From positions 1 through 64,000 of the forward strand of contig NZ_JOCB01000023.1 in NCBI RefSeq assembly GCF_000718775.1: a DNA stretch of 64,000 nucleotides, in the 5' to 3' direction. Position 1 is the stretch's first letter. Every line of letters begins with the position of its first letter. The DNA is from Streptomyces sp. NRRL S-31. Lineage in GTDB: Bacteria > Actinomycetota > Actinomycetes > Streptomycetales > Streptomycetaceae. A program made the translations under genes and the position numbers. The notes below the pieces were generated by a model, which saw nothing but the letters and a program-made list of their open reading frames with translations, was not told the origin of the DNA and did no database searches. Below, in pieces: positions 50,537 through 63,584 of this stretch.

Positions 50537-51706
50537 ATGACCACCGCTCCTGATTCCGCTTCTCCCCGCCCTGCCACCCCAGGCACCGGCCGCGGTATCT
50601 CGTGGCACCGCATACGCACGTCGATGACCCGCAAGGAATGGGCCAGTGTAGGCGGGATGGCCGCCTTCATCCTGGCGCTGCACGTCATCGGCTGGTTCAC
50701 GCTGGTCGCAATCGTCGCTCCCGAGCACTACAGCCTGGGCACCAAGACCTTCGGCATCGGTATCGGCATCACCGCGTACACCCTGGGCATGCGGCACGCC
50801 TTCGACGCCGACCACATCGCCGCCATCGACAACACCACCCGGAAGCTGATGAACGAGGGACAGCGCCCGCTGTCGGTCGGCTTCTGGTTCTCCCTCGGTC
50901 ACTCCTCCATCGTCTTCGCGCTGGCCTTCCTGCTTTCCCTCGGCGTCAAGTCGCTGGCGGGACCGGTCGAGAACGACAACTCCGAGCTGCACAGCATCAC
51001 CGGCTGGATCGGTACGACCGTCTCCGGGACCTTCCTCTACGTCATCGCGATCATCAACCTGGTGATCATGGTCGGGATCTGGAAGGTCTTCCGGCAGATG
51101 CGCACCGGCCACTTCGACGAGGCGGCGCTGGAGGAGCAGCTCAACAACCGCGGCTTCATGAACCGGCTCCTCGGCCGCGTCATGAAGTCGATCACCAAGC
51201 CGTGGCAGATGTACCCGCTGGGCCTGCTCTTCGGCCTCGGCTTCGACACGGCGACCGAGATCGCCCTCCTCGTCCTCGCCGGCTCGGGCGCCGCCTCCGG
51301 CCTGCCCTGGTACGCGATCCTGTGCCTGCCGATCCTCTTCGCGGCCGGCATGTCCCTGCTGGACACCATCGACGGTTCGTTCATGAACTTCGCCTACGGC
51401 TGGGCGTTCTCCAAGCCGGTCCGCAAGGTCTACTACAACCTCACCATCACCGGTCTGTCCGTGGCCGTCGCCCTGATCATCGGCACAGTCGAACTCCTCG
51501 GTCTCATCGCTGAGAAGGCCGACCTGCACGGCGTCTTCTGGGACTGGGTCTCCGGGCTCGACCTCAACATCATCGGCTACGTCATCGTCGGCCTGTTCTT
51601 CGCCACCTGGGCCGTGGCCCTGCTGGTGTGGAAGGTCGGCCGTATCGAGGAGAAGTGGACGGCGGGCCTGGCCCAGCCGGCCCCGGCGGAGCAGACCGCC
51701 GAGTAG
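50537..51706 (+). CDS. NiCoT-family nickel/cobalt permease
   Basis: 389 residues with eight membrane segments and the family signatures RHAFDADHIAAIDNTTRKLM (the H-x4-D-H metal motif), FWFSLGHSSIVF and LGFDTATEIALL. It imports Ni2+ or Co2+ using the membrane potential. The genes around it (B12 synthesis, Nur) argue for cobalt supply to CobN, but nickel is equally possible. The ATG at 50537 is preferred because the hairpin lies before it. Confidence 0.93.
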   Translation: MTTAPDSASPRPATPGTGRGISWHRIRTSMTRKEWASVGGMAAFILALHVIGWFTLVAIVAPEHYSLGTKTFGIGIGITAYTLGMRHAFDADHIAAIDNTTRKLMNEGQRPLSVGFWFSLGHSSIVFALAFLLSLGVKSLAGPVENDNSELHSITGWIGTTVSGTFLYVIAIINLVIMVGIWKVFRQMRTGHFDEAALEEQLNNRGFMNRLLGRVMKSITKPWQMYPLGLLFGLGFDTATEIALLVLAGSGAASGLPWYAILCLPILFAAGMSLLDTIDGSFMNFAYGWAFSKPVRKVYYNLTITGLSVAVALIIGTVELLGLIAEKADLHGVFWDWVSGLDLNIIGYVIVGLFFATWAVALLVWKVGRIEEKWTAGLAQPAPAEQTAE

Positions 51707-51753
51707 GAGCACTCGCGGCGCCGCCCCGCATGGGAGCGGCGCCGCACCCGCAC

Positions 51754-53241
51754 TCACGCCTCCGGGTAGCGGCGGGGCGTCCAGACGACCTCCTCGCCGT
51801 TCCCTCGCCGCACCACCTGTGTCTGGGAGGAGCCGACCAGCAGGATCGTGCGCATGTCCACCTCGGCCGGATCAAGGTTGGCCAACCGCACGATCCGTAT
51901 GCGCTCACCGGAGCCGCCCACGTCCCGCGCGACCACCACCGGAGTGTCCGGCGCCCGGTGCTCCAGCAGCAGCTCCCTGGCCTTGCCCACCTGCCAGGTA
52001 CGGCTGCGCGAGCCCGGGTTGTACAGCGCCAGCACCAGATCCGCCGAGGCCGCCGCGCGCAGCCGGTCCGCGATGACGTCCCACGGCTTGAGCCGGTCGG
52101 AGAGGGAGATGGTCGCGTAGTCGTGACCGAGGGGCGCGCCGGCCCTCGCCGCGGCGGCGTTGGCGGCGGTCACCCCGGGCAGCACCCGCACCCGCACGTC
52201 CCGGTACTCCTCCTGCGAGGCGACCTCCAAGACGGCAGTGGCCATCGCGAAGATCCCCGGATCGCCCCCGGAGACCACCGCCACCCGCCGCCCCCGCTGG
52301 GCGAGCTGTAGGGCGAACTCGGCGCGCTCGGCCTCGACGCGATTGTCGGAGCCGTGGCGGCGCTGACCCGGTCGCACGGGCACGCGGTCCAGGTAGGTCG
52401 TATAGCCGACCAGGTCGTCTGCGGCGGCCAGCGCGCCCCGTGACTCGGGGGTCAGCCACAGCGGCCCGGCCGGGCCGGTGCCGACGACCACGACCTCACC
52501 CCACTCGCGTGCCGACGGCTCGGTGTCGACCTGGCTGGGCAGCACGGCGACCGAGAAGTACGGCACCGACTCCGCCTCGACGTCTGCCAGTTCGGCGAGC
52601 CGCTCTCCGGACATGGTGGCTCGTTCGACGTACCTCGCCTCGCCCAGCCGACCCGAACTTTCCAGCACCCGTCGCACCTTGGGGAAGGTCCGGCCCAGCT
52701 TCATGACCACTGCGGCGTCCGTCGAGGTGAGGCGAGCCGCCAGCTCCTCCTCGGGCAGCGTGCCCGGCAGGATCGTCAGCACCTCCTCGCCCTCCGCCAA
52801 CGGGGCACCCAGCCGGGCCGCCGCAGCGCTCACGGACGTCACGCCCGGGATCACCTCGGTGTCGTACCGGTCGGCGAGCCGCTTGTGCATGTGCATGTAG
52901 GAGCCGTAGAAGAGCGGGTCGCCCTCGGCGAGGACGGCGACCGTACGGCCGGCGTCGAGATGCGCGGCGAGCCGCGTCGACGCCTCGGCGTAGAAGTCCT
53001 CCATCGCGCCCTTGTAGCCGCCCGGGTGGTCGGTGGTCTCCGTGGTGACCGGGTAGACCAGCGGCTCCTCGATGTGGCTTTCGCGGATGTGCTTGGCCGC
53101 GATGGACCGCGCGATCGACCGACCGTGCCGGGCACTGTGGTACGCGATCACGTCCGCCTCGGCGATGACCTCCACCGCGCGCACGGTCATCAGCGAAGGG
53201 TCTCCGGGGCCGAGCCCCACCCCGTACAGCTTGCCGCTCAC
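51754..53241 (-). CDS. cobIJ: CobIJ fusion: precorrin-2 C20-methyltransferase / precorrin-3B C17-methyltransferase
   Basis: 495 residues, two tetrapyrrole methylase domains: CobI (about 1-240, [37 protein letters not shown]) and CobJ (about 245-490, [59 protein letters not shown]). The fusion carries out steps on both sides of the CobG reaction. Its start overlaps the cobH stop by 4 bp, so cobG-cobH-cobIJ form one leftward operon. Confidence 0.94.
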   Translation of the reverse strand: MSGKLYGVGLGPGDPSLMTVRAVEVIAEADVIAYHSARHGRSIARSIAAKHIRESHIEEPLVYPVTTETTDHPGGYKGAMEDFYAEASTRLAAHLDAGRTVAVLAEGDPLFYGSYMHMHKRLADRYDTEVIPGVTSVSAAAARLGAPLAEGEEVLTILPGTLPEEELAARLTSTDAAVVMKLGRTFPKVRRVLESSGRLGEARYVERATMSGERLAELADVEAESVPYFSVAVLPSQVDTEPSAREWGEVVVVGTGPAGPLWLTPESRGALAAADDLVGYTTYLDRVPVRPGQRRHGSDNRVEAERAEFALQLAQRGRRVAVVSGGDPGIFAMATAVLEVASQEEYRDVRVRVLPGVTAANAAAARAGAPLGHDYATISLSDRLKPWDVIADRLRAAASADLVLALYNPGSRSRTWQVGKARELLLEHRAPDTPVVVARDVGGSGERIRIVRLANLDPAEVDMRTILLVGSSQTQVVRRGNGEEVVWTPRRYPEA

Positions 53242-53864
53242 TCTTCCTCGCTCGCGATCGCGTTGAGGGCTGCCGCCGCGATGGCGCTGCCGCCCCGGCG
53301 GCCACGGACCACCAAGTGCTCAAGGCCGGAGGGGTGTTCCGCGAGAGCATCCTTGGACTCGGCGGCACCCACAAAGCCCACGGGTACGCCGATGACGGCG
53401 GCCGGGCGGGGCGCGCCCTCCTCGATCATTTCCAGGAGGCGGAAGAGCGCGGTGGGCGCGTTGCCGACGGCGACGACCGCGCCCTCCAGACGATCCCGCC
53501 ACAGCTCCAGCGCGGCGGCGCTGCGTGTGGTGCCCAGCTTCGCCGCCAGCTCCGGTACGGCCGGGTCGGAGAGCGTACAGATCACGTCGTTGCCGGCCGG
53601 CAGCCGTTTGCGGGTCACGCCGCTGGCCACCATCTGCACGTCGCAGAAGATGGGTGCCCCGGCGCGCAGGGCCTCGCGGGCCCGGGCCACGACGGCGGGC
53701 GTGTAGGCCAGGTCCCGCACGAGGTCGACCATTCCGCAGGCGTGGATCATCCGGACCGCGACCTGGCTGACGTCGGCGGGCAGGCCCGCGAGGTCCGCCT
53801 CGGCGCGGATGGTGGCAAAGGACTGGCGGTAGATGGCCGCGCCGTCCTTCTCGTACTCGAACAC
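53238..53864 (-). CDS. cobH: precorrin-8X methylmutase CobH
   Basis: 208 residues: [41 protein letters not shown] (catalytic His), [30 protein letters not shown] and [16 protein letters not shown]. It moves the C11 methyl to C12 to give hydrogenobyrinate. GTG at 53864, 7 bp after the cobG stop. Confidence 0.94.
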   Translation of the reverse strand: MFEYEKDGAAIYRQSFATIRAEADLAGLPADVSQVAVRMIHACGMVDLVRDLAYTPAVVARAREALRAGAPIFCDVQMVASGVTRKRLPAGNDVICTLSDPAVPELAAKLGTTRSAAALELWRDRLEGAVVAVGNAPTALFRLLEMIEEGAPRPAAVIGVPVGFVGAAESKDALAEHPSGLEHLVVRGRRGGSAIAAAALNAIASEEE

Positions 53865-53871
53865 CGTGCTC

Positions 53872-55140
53872 CTAGTCATCCGTGTCGTCCGTGCGGGCCG
53901 CCGCCAGGGCGGCGGTGAGCTGCGAAGGGTCGTCGATCGTGGTGGCGGCGCCTGTGTGTCCGTCTCGTACGACGGAGATCCGGTAGCCGGTCTCGGTGGC
54001 GACGACGTCGACGTGGTCGCCACGTGGTCTGCCGCAGCGCCGCTCGCAGCCGGAGAAGTAGGCGGGGAGCCCGCCGCCCGCGTCGAGTGCCGCCGCTGCG
54101 TCCGCGCGGACGTCCGTGCGCGACTTGGCGCAGCCGGGCCGTCCGATGCAGGCGCCGACGCCCAGCCACCGGGATGCGGGATGAGTGATCAGGCCGGCGT
54201 CGGCGAGGTCGGCGAGCCGATCGGCGGAGACCTCGGGAAGGACCACTCCACGCCAGGGTGTCAGGCGCAGTTCGGACGACGCGGCAGCTGACAACTCCTG
54301 CCACTGGACTGCGGAAATGCGGCCGAGTGGGGCGAGGAGGGACAGGCTGGTACCACCGTCGGGATGCGCGATGATCCCCGGACGCGGCGGTGAGCCGACG
54401 GGCCACGACGGTGCTACCACGGCGCGGGCCCGTTTGAGTCGTCGCACGACTTCGCGGATCAAATGCTCTGCGCCTTCGGTCAGTTCGGCCACTCGCCACA
54501 CCCGCCCCCGACCCGCCTGAAGGAAGGCTTCTGCGGCAAGGAGAGCTGCTGCGGGCGCGTCCTCCGCACCCACGCGTACGAGGTGGTCGCAGGCCCCGAT
54601 GCGCAGAGCCGCGTCTCCGTCCGGCGTCGCCTGCACCGTCACATCGGCGTCGAGGCGGGCGACATCCCCCCGCCCGTCGTCGAGGGCGAAGAGGAACCGT
54701 CCGGACAGCCCGGCCGCCGTCTCGCTGGCGCAGATCAGATCGTCCAACGCCCGCAGCCACGGCCGTACGTCGGCGTGCCCTCGTCCGTCGAGCCCGGACA
54801 GCGGTGAGGCGACGATGTTGCGGACCCGCTCGTGCCGGTGGGACGGCAGCAGACCGGCCTCACCCAGCCGGTCCGCCAACTCCCCACCGCAGCCGGCGTC
54901 GAGACCTCGCAGCTGCACATTGCCCCGCGAGGTCAGATGCAGGTCTCCGTCCCCCAACTCGCGCGCCGCCAATCCGAGCGCCACAGCCTGATCGACCCGC
55001 AGCACGCCCCCTGGGATGCGCACGCGAGCCAGCGCGCCGTCATCCGCCGCATGCAGGCGCAGTGCACCCGGACAGGCGTCACCACGGTCCCGTGAGACCG
55101 CTGTGGTCTGCGGAGACGGAGGTACGGGAGCTGTGGACAT
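53872..55140 (-). CDS. cobG: precorrin-3B synthase CobG
   Basis: About 422 residues of the nitrite/sulfite-reductase-like family. The N-terminal half has [17 protein letters not shown] and the C-terminal half the cluster Cys motifs [15 protein letters not shown] and [12 protein letters not shown]. CobG uses oxygen and an iron-sulfur centre to hydroxylate C20, so this is the aerobic route. The ATG at 55140 gives a family-typical start. It is divergent from the riboswitch-controlled cobN. Confidence 0.93.
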   Translation of the reverse strand: MSTAPVPPSPQTTAVSRDRGDACPGALRLHAADDGALARVRIPGGVLRVDQAVALGLAARELGDGDLHLTSRGNVQLRGLDAGCGGELADRLGEAGLLPSHRHERVRNIVASPLSGLDGRGHADVRPWLRALDDLICASETAAGLSGRFLFALDDGRGDVARLDADVTVQATPDGDAALRIGACDHLVRVGAEDAPAAALLAAEAFLQAGRGRVWRVAELTEGAEHLIREVVRRLKRARAVVAPSWPVGSPPRPGIIAHPDGGTSLSLLAPLGRISAVQWQELSAAASSELRLTPWRGVVLPEVSADRLADLADAGLITHPASRWLGVGACIGRPGCAKSRTDVRADAAAALDAGGGLPAYFSGCERRCGRPRGDHVDVVATETGYRISVVRDGHTGAATTIDDPSQLTAALAAARTDDTDD

Positions 55141-55209
55141 GGCGGCGAGCATACCGACGATCAGACCAAACGTATGCCCCGCACTGTCCCAGTGCCCCTT
55201 ACTATGCTG

Positions 55210-55340
55210 CTCGGTGGATCACCCGGTCCACCACCGCCAAGACGGCGACAGGGGAGGAAGCCCGGTGCGACTCCGGCGCGGTCCCGCCACTGTGAGCCCG
55301 CCCTTCGGGGCAGGGCGAGCCAGGAACTCCCGCCGTCCAA
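55210..55340 (+). promoter_or_regulatory. cobalamin (AdoCbl) riboswitch upstream of cobN
   Basis: The conserved receptor core is readable: GGAAGCCCGGTGCGACTCC, then GCGCGGTCCCGCCACTGTGA, and the B12 box GAGCCAGGAACTCCCGCC near 55317-55334. A stem GGTGGA/TCCACC opens the element near 55213. In bacteria this aptamer shuts off expression when adenosylcobalamin is abundant. The ribosome binding site GAGGAAGG follows before the cobN ATG at 55381. Confidence 0.92.
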
Positions 55341-55380
55341 CACCGCCCGGGGCGCGGACCCCGAGGAAGGCCGACGCCGC

Positions 55381-59004
<3,624 letters not shown>

Positions 59005-59011
59005 CGCACCC

Positions 59012-59038
59012 GCTTATTGCGAGTAGTTCGCAATAAGC
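59012..59038 (+). promoter_or_regulatory. perfect Nur-box palindrome with embedded promoter
   Basis: Arms of 11 bp (GCTTATTGCGA and its complement) flank a 5-bp centre GTAGT; within it TTGCGAGTAGTTCGCAA is TTGC-N9-GCAA. Reading rightward, TTGCGA (59017-59022) and TAGATT (59041-59046) are spaced 18 bp, a good promoter. It points into the gap between two convergent genes rather than at an annotated gene. Confidence 0.65.
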
Positions 59039-59046
59039 ACTAGATT

Positions 59047-59170
59047 CGGGGAAGGTCGGCTGGCTGGGAGTGCTGAAGCGGTACTCCCGGCGTCGGCAGG
59101 GTGCGGGGCGTCATGCCTTTGACAGCGTCCGTTTCGACGGCGGCCTCCCGCACCCGTGACCGGAACTGAC
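59047..59170 (+). ncRNA. candidate Nur-controlled small transcript in the cobN-nur gap
   Basis: Downstream of the promoter at 59017-59046, the sequence can fold: GGGAGT pairs with ACTCCC around 59070-59092 and GGGTGCGGG with CCCGCACCC further on. An 18-codon frame (ATG near 59113, MPLTASVSTAASRTRDRN) lies inside. Transcription would be antisense to the 3' part of nur. No function can be assigned; it may also simply be the nur terminator region. Confidence 0.3.
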
Positions 59171-59617
59171 TTACTCGCTGCAGCGGGCGCATCGGCCGTA
59201 GAGCAGCAGCGAGCCCGACGTGCCGGCGCGCAGACCGGTCAGCTCCGTGATCCGCTCCATGGCCTCCCTCACGTGATCGATCGCCAGATCCCTCACTCGC
59301 CCGCACTCCTCGCACACTGTGTGGTGATGTGGCTCCGAACTGACGCCGTACCGCTTGAGCCCCGGGCCGTGGACGGCATGCGCCAGACCCACCTCCGTCA
59401 GGGTTTCCAAAGTCCGGTAGACGGTCGCCTGATCGAACGGCAGGCCCAGTTGTCGCAGTTCGGCGCACACTTCCGCAGAGGAGAGATGCTCGCCGGACGC
59501 GCACAGCAACCTCAGGGTGCACAGTCGGCTGGGGGTGCGGCGCAGGCCGTGGTGCCGCAGCAGCGCCGAGAGCTCCGGCACCGTCGCCGCGTCATCGTGA
59601 GCCGACGGCGGGGTCAT
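59171..59617 (-). CDS. nur: Fur-family regulator, nickel uptake regulator Nur candidate
   Basis: 148 residues with a Fur winged helix (ELSALLRHHGLRRTPSRLCTLRLLCASGEHLSSAEVCAELRQLGLPFDQATVYRTLETLTEVGLAHAV), a metal-binding SSEPHHHTVCEECG segment and a second CARC near the end. Genomic context (NiCoT, Fe-SOD, Nur boxes) separates it from Fur and Zur and favours Nur, which in S. coelicolor represses nickel uptake and sodF when nickel is present. ATG at 59617. It is divergent from sodF; the 176-bp gap carries the operator pair. Confidence 0.8.
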   Translation of the reverse strand: MTPPSAHDDAATVPELSALLRHHGLRRTPSRLCTLRLLCASGEHLSSAEVCAELRQLGLPFDQATVYRTLETLTEVGLAHAVHGPGLKRYGVSSEPHHHTVCEECGRVRDLAIDHVREAMERITELTGLRAGTSGSLLLYGRCARCSE

Positions 59618-59738
59618 GGTCACCTGCCTGCCTTTCCTGCCGCCATCGAGGAGCCCGGGTCGCGGACTGCCGTCACCTGACCGGCGCGACATGGGGGATG
59701 AAGTCCTAGGTCCAACGCCTGATCGCAAGGTACCGTTC

Positions 59739-59772
59739 TTGCTGTTAGCGTGCAGCTGCATAGACCTCGCAA
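59739..59772. promoter_or_regulatory. two abutting Nur-box-like sites upstream of sodF
   Basis: TTGCTGTTAGCGTGCAG (59739-59755) and CTGCATAGACCTCGCAA (59756-59772) are 17-bp units each fitting (T/C)TGC-N9-GCA(A/G), placed end to end. They lie 22-55 bp before the sodF start and would be bound by nickel-loaded Nur to repress sodF, perhaps also affecting the divergent nur gene. Confidence 0.65.
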
Positions 59773-59773
59773 T

Positions 59774-59789
59774 AACGTCGGAGGACGTT
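59774..59789 (+). promoter_or_regulatory. hairpin presenting the sodF Shine-Dalgarno in its loop
   Basis: AACGTC-GGAG-GACGTT is a perfect 6-bp stem with the Shine-Dalgarno GGAG as the whole loop, 4 bp before the ATG at 59794. In S. coelicolor the sodF leader is targeted by a small RNA cut from the sodN 3' UTR, so an exposed loop here would be a natural target. The sRNA gene is not in this window. Confidence 0.5.
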
Positions 59790-59793
59790 GGAC

Positions 59794-60441
59794 ATGGCGC
59801 TTTACACGCTCCCTGAGCTTCCGTACGACTACTCGGCGCTCGCCCCGGTCATCAGCCCGGAGATCATCGAGCTGCACCACGACAAGCACCACGCGGCGTA
59901 CGTGAAGGGTGCGAACGACACCCTGGAGCAGCTGGCCGAGGCGCGGGACAAGGAGTCGTGGGGCTCGATCAACGGCCTGGAGAAGAACCTGGCCTTTCAC
60001 CTCTCCGGCCACATCCTGCATTCGATCTACTGGCAGAACATGACCGGCCCGAAGGACGGCGGCGGCGAGCCCCTCGCCCAGGACGGCGTCGGTGACCTGG
60101 CCGACGCCATCACGGAGTCCTTCGGCTCCTTCGCCGGCTTCAAGGCCCAGCTGTCCAAGGCCGCCGCCACCACGCAGGGTTCGGGGTGGGGTGTCCTCGC
60201 CTACGAGCCGCTGAGCGGGCGGCTGATCGTGGAGCAGGTCTACGACCACCAGGGCAACGTCGGCCAGGGATCCACGCCCATCCTGGTCTTCGACGCCTGG
60301 GAGCACGCCTTCTACCTGCAGTACAAGAACCAGAAGGTCGACTTCATCGAGGCCATGTGGCAGGTCGTCAACTGGCAGGACGTTGCCAAGCGCTACGCCG
60401 CCGCCAAGGAGCGCGGCGACAGCCTGCTCCTTCGCCCGTGA
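59794..60441 (+). CDS. sodF: iron (Fe/Mn-type) superoxide dismutase
   Basis: 215 residues: [40 protein letters not shown] (first His ligand), [16 protein letters not shown] (second His), and [16 protein letters not shown] (Asp and last His). It removes superoxide in the cytoplasm. In streptomycetes sodF is expressed when nickel is scarce and NiSOD cannot be used, under Nur control, and the boxes upstream agree. Start ATG at 59794 with GGAG in a hairpin loop. Confidence 0.95.
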   Translation: MALYTLPELPYDYSALAPVISPEIIELHHDKHHAAYVKGANDTLEQLAEARDKESWGSINGLEKNLAFHLSGHILHSIYWQNMTGPKDGGGEPLAQDGVGDLADAITESFGSFAGFKAQLSKAAATTQGSGWGVLAYEPLSGRLIVEQVYDHQGNVGQGSTPILVFDAWEHAFYLQYKNQKVDFIEAMWQVVNWQDVAKRYAAAKERGDSLLLRP

Positions 60442-60510
60442 CGGCGTAGAGCACCCGAACGTCCTGCCTCGTGATCGTCTTCTCACCCTTCACGTCGGCA
60501 GGCGGCACAA

Positions 60511-60551
60511 CGGAAGGCTCCCCCGAGGAAGACCCTCGGGGGAGCCTTCCG
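60511..60551. terminator. sodF terminator
   Basis: A perfect 18-bp stem (starting CGGAAGGCTCCCCCGAGG) with the 5-nt loop AAGAC, 70 bp after the sodF stop. From here to 60732 I see only short fragments: a minus-strand tail reading GVRYTRDRAPLADVRNAFRKLSLR that ends at 60571 without any body. Confidence 0.85.
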
Positions 60552-60732
60552 GCATGTAACGCTACGCGTCCTACCTGAGGGATAGCTTGCGGAAGGCGTT
60601 GCGGACATCGGCCAGCGGGGCGCGGTCGCGGGTGTACCGGACGCCGGACGGCCTGGCTGGGACACCTGCCCGTGATCAGCTGAGGCAGGCCCTCATCGAC
60701 GCGTTCTAGGCTCGCTGGCGAGCGGCAGAGAC

Positions 60733-61296
60733 CTACTCGTACGCCCAGGCCCGGCCTGTCTGCCGATATTCCTCCACGGGGATGGGGCCGACCCCGGCTC
60801 GCATGCGCGCGGTGTACAGCAGGCCGTCGAGGTGGTCGATCTCGTGGTGGATGAGGCGGGCGAGCCCGCGCTCGTACACGGTGGTCGTGGTCTCGCCGGT
60901 CAGGGTGGTGGCCACCACCGTGATCTTCAGCGGGCGGGGGACAAGGCCGCGGACGTCGAAGAAGCTCAGGCAGCCCTCGTACTGCTCGTCCGTCTCCGCC
61001 GAATGCTCGGTGATCCGCGGGTTGAGAAGGATGACGGCCGGGGCGTCCTCAGGCGGAAGGACGACGGCCGCAGCGCGGGCGATGCCGATCTGCGGGGCGG
61101 CGATGCCCATGCCCTTGGCGAAGGGGTGGACCTGGCCGATGCGTTCGATCGCAGCGAACAGTTCGTCCACGATGCGTTCGGCCTCGTCGTGTTCGGCAGG
61201 CAGGTCGAAAGCGCGGGCCGGTTCGGTGAGGATGCCGGCGCCGTGCTGGACGACGCCGAGGTCTCGCATGCGCTGGCTGGGCCGCACCTCAATCAC
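60733..61296 (-). CDS. peptide deformylase
   Basis: 187 residues with all three metal-binding motifs: GMGIAAPQIG (motif 1), EGCLSFF (motif 2, Cys ligand) and RLIHHEIDHLDG (motif 3, H-E-x-x-H). It removes the formyl group from nascent proteins or from specific peptides. This is probably not the housekeeping copy, because it is coupled to an XRE regulator: GTG at 61296 overlaps the regulator's stop by 8 bp, with GGGAG upstream. Confidence 0.92.
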   Translation of the reverse strand: MIEVRPSQRMRDLGVVQHGAGILTEPARAFDLPAEHDEAERIVDELFAAIERIGQVHPFAKGMGIAAPQIGIARAAAVVLPPEDAPAVILLNPRITEHSAETDEQYEGCLSFFDVRGLVPRPLKITVVATTLTGETTTTVYERGLARLIHHEIDHLDGLLYTARMRAGVGPIPVEEYRQTGRAWAYE

Positions 61297-62275
61297 CTGA
61301 ACTCCCTTGATCTGCTTCGCCTTCTGGCCGTGCTCGGAACCGCCATTCCAGACGGTACCGAGCGTGGAGGGCGGGTGTGGTCGTGATCCAGGTGAATTGC
61401 CGTAGCCCGGCATCGTCGCTGCGGACGGGTGGGGTACGCAGCGGGGAGGCTTCGGCGGTCATGGAGGTCTCCGTCCCCCACACGACGGGGTCGAGGTCGG
61501 CGGGGAAGGCGAGCTGGACTTCGAGTTGTTCGGTGGGCAGGCGGACGGCTCGCTGGAACCAGTTGCCCCACTTGTCGTCGCCGACGGTGTATGCGTACTC
61601 GATCCACACGCATTCGCCGGGGTAGAGCGGGAAGCGGCCGTGTTCGTTGTCGAACAGCAGCCAGACTTCCTTGAAGGCGTCGCGGTCGTGTTTGGCCTGC
61701 CAGCGCATCGTTTCGCCCCGGCAGGTGGCGGTGAGGGCGAGCTCGTCCCAGGTCAGCGGGTGGGCGCGGTAGTGGGCGTTGGAGCGCTCGGGGTCGCCGG
61801 GGTAGCGGTCGACGCTGATCCGGATCAGGTAGCGGGTCACCGGCTCGGTGCCGGTGTTTCTCAGCAGGCGGCGCATGGTGAGCCGGTAGCTGCGGCCGTC
61901 GTACTTCAGGCAGGCGGCGTCGTGTTCGACGATGAGGGCGGATCCGGTGGCATACGGCTGCTCGGGCCTGCGTGGAGCCGGCGGAGCCGATAGCGGACGC
62001 TTGGCACGCGCCTCACGGGTCTTGGCCTGCTCATAGTCGCCCCAGCGCCGCCAGATCGCCTTGCCGGCGTTCAGGGCCTCGTCGGCGAGACGGGCGAACT
62101 CCTCGGTGGGCTTGTGGCGGCCGGATTCCATGTGGCTGACATAGGACGGGTCGAAGCCCATGGCCTGCGCAAGCGCCCGCTTGGACATGCCGCGTACTTC
62201 CCGCCATCGCGCAAGTTCGGCCGCGAAGTTCTCGGCTGCCTGCTCGACGGTGATCTCCTCGTCCTGCGTGTCCAT
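61289..62275 (-). CDS. XRE-family transcriptional regulator with long C-terminal domain
   Basis: About 328 residues. Helix-turn-helix at about 18-75 (FAAELARWREVRGMSKRALAQAMGFDPSYVSHMESGRHKPTEEFARLADEAL). The remaining 230 residues are beta-rich (RLTMRRLLRNTGTEPVTRYLIRISVDRYPGDPERSN, EVWLLFDNEHGRFPLYPGECVWIEYAYTVGDDKWGNWFQRAVRLP) and look like a ligand-binding domain seen in many Streptomyces XRE proteins. It is translated with the deformylase and divergent from the glycosyltransferase operon. The ATG at 62275 is preferred over 62296. Confidence 0.82.
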   Translation of the reverse strand: MDTQDEEITVEQAAENFAAELARWREVRGMSKRALAQAMGFDPSYVSHMESGRHKPTEEFARLADEALNAGKAIWRRWGDYEQAKTREARAKRPLSAPPAPRRPEQPYATGSALIVEHDAACLKYDGRSYRLTMRRLLRNTGTEPVTRYLIRISVDRYPGDPERSNAHYRAHPLTWDELALTATCRGETMRWQAKHDRDAFKEVWLLFDNEHGRFPLYPGECVWIEYAYTVGDDKWGNWFQRAVRLPTEQLEVQLAFPADLDPVVWGTETSMTAEASPLRTPPVRSDDAGLRQFTWITTTPALHARYRLEWRFRARPEGEADQGSSGD

Positions 62276-62423
62276 CGAAACCCCGCCCCGTGTCATCGTC
62301 AGTGACCATGAATGAACCGTGAGCGATCCCAGTTCATCATCCCGTCACGGGCCACGTCGCCGATTTCCTTCCCTCACCGACCCGGATCGACCTGTCCGGG
62401 CAGACGAGGGAGGCGACGCTGAC

Positions 62424-63584
62424 ATGCGCGTGCTGTACCTGCTGAACATCTCCAACCCCGACCGGCTGTCGGCGGATTCCGGGTGGATCTTCGCGGACCT
62501 GCTCGCCCCCGCGATGGCGGACGCGGGGGCACAGGTGACCGTGGCCGCCCCGGCTCCGGCCGGCGACGACCGATGCGGCTTCCACCAGACGAAGGTGCCG
62601 GGGACGAAGTACCGGGCCCGGTTCTCGGCGGACATCGACGAGCTGGTGGCGCTGATCCGGACCGAGCGGCCGGATGTGGTGGTGGCCAACCAGATCGAGG
62701 AGGCCCCGGCCGTCCGCACCGCCTTGCTGGAGGCCCGGTCCGATGCCCTGCTGGCCGGTTACTGCCACTACCTGCCGTTCTCCTTCAACGGCGGCGGCCA
62801 GCTCTTGCTGGACCCGTCCCTGAACGACGCGGGACTGGGCCGGCCGGTGCTGCTGGCGTTCGCCGCCGGCCTGGCCGCCTGCGATCGGGTGCTGGTCCAC
62901 TCCTCCACAGCCGCCTCCTGGGTCTCGGCCGCCGCGGCCCGGATGACCGTGGACCTGGGCGAGAAGCTGCGGGTGGTGCCCGCACCCCGGGACGAGCGCT
63001 TGGTCCGCGACCCGGCCACCGCCACGAACGCCTCCGGCACGGGTGGGGCGATCGGCATCTACAACCACCGCCTGTACGCGCACTACGGCACCGAGCGCTT
63101 CGTCGCCCTGGCCCGCGAGCTGGTGGCCTCCGCCTCCGTCCGGCTGCGGGTGATGGACCTGTTCGGCCAGCGCCGCACCGAACGCACCGGCCTGGACGAC
63201 AGCCCCGAAAAGATGCGCGACCAACTCGCCGCGCTGCCACACGTCCAGGTCGTCTCCGACCGAGGCGACCGCGTCCGCTACAAGAGCCTGCTGGCCGGCG
63301 CCCGCTTCGGCATCGCCCCGTTCCGGCCCGGCTGCCCGTGGTCGATGAGCGTGATCGACTGCCAGGGCATGGGGCTGCCCGTGATCTCGCCCCGGCTGGG
63401 CTGGCTGGCCGAGCACATCGATCCCGAGCTGTGCTTCACCACGACCGAGGAGGCGGTGGCCCTGGCCGAGCGCCTTGTCACGGATGACGAGTTCTATACC
63501 GTGCACGCCAAGCGCGCGCACGCCTCGACCGCCGACTTCGCCCCTGCCCTGGTTGCCGCCCGCTACCTGGAGGCCGTCGCGTGA
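62424..63584 (+). CDS. GT4-like glycosyltransferase
   Basis: 386 residues with a GT-B layout: RVLYLLNISNPDRLSADSGWIFADLLAPAMADAGAQVTVAAPAP at the start, an acceptor-side His-rich region (GYCHYLPFSFNGGGQLLLDPSLND), GAIGIYNHRLYAHYGTERFVALARELVA in the hinge, and FGIAPFRPGCPWSMSVIDCQGMGLPVISPRLGWLAEHI near the C-terminus where GT4 enzymes bind the nucleotide sugar. Donor and acceptor are unknown. The start ATG follows GAGGGAGG. It overlaps the next gene by 4 bp. Confidence 0.82.
   Translation: MRVLYLLNISNPDRLSADSGWIFADLLAPAMADAGAQVTVAAPAPAGDDRCGFHQTKVPGTKYRARFSADIDELVALIRTERPDVVVANQIEEAPAVRTALLEARSDALLAGYCHYLPFSFNGGGQLLLDPSLNDAGLGRPVLLAFAAGLAACDRVLVHSSTAASWVSAAAARMTVDLGEKLRVVPAPRDERLVRDPATATNASGTGGAIGIYNHRLYAHYGTERFVALARELVASASVRLRVMDLFGQRRTERTGLDDSPEKMRDQLAALPHVQVVSDRGDRVRYKSLLAGARFGIAPFRPGCPWSMSVIDCQGMGLPVISPRLGWLAEHIDPELCFTTTEEAVALAERLVTDDEFYTVHAKRAHASTADFAPALVAARYLEAVA

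Noticed and set aside
60571..60650. Minus-strand tail GVRYTRDRAPLADVRNAFRKLSLR as a gene end
   Set aside because: It looks like a genuine protein C-terminus, but the frame is closed by a stop within about 30 codons upstream and no start is present; too short to annotate.
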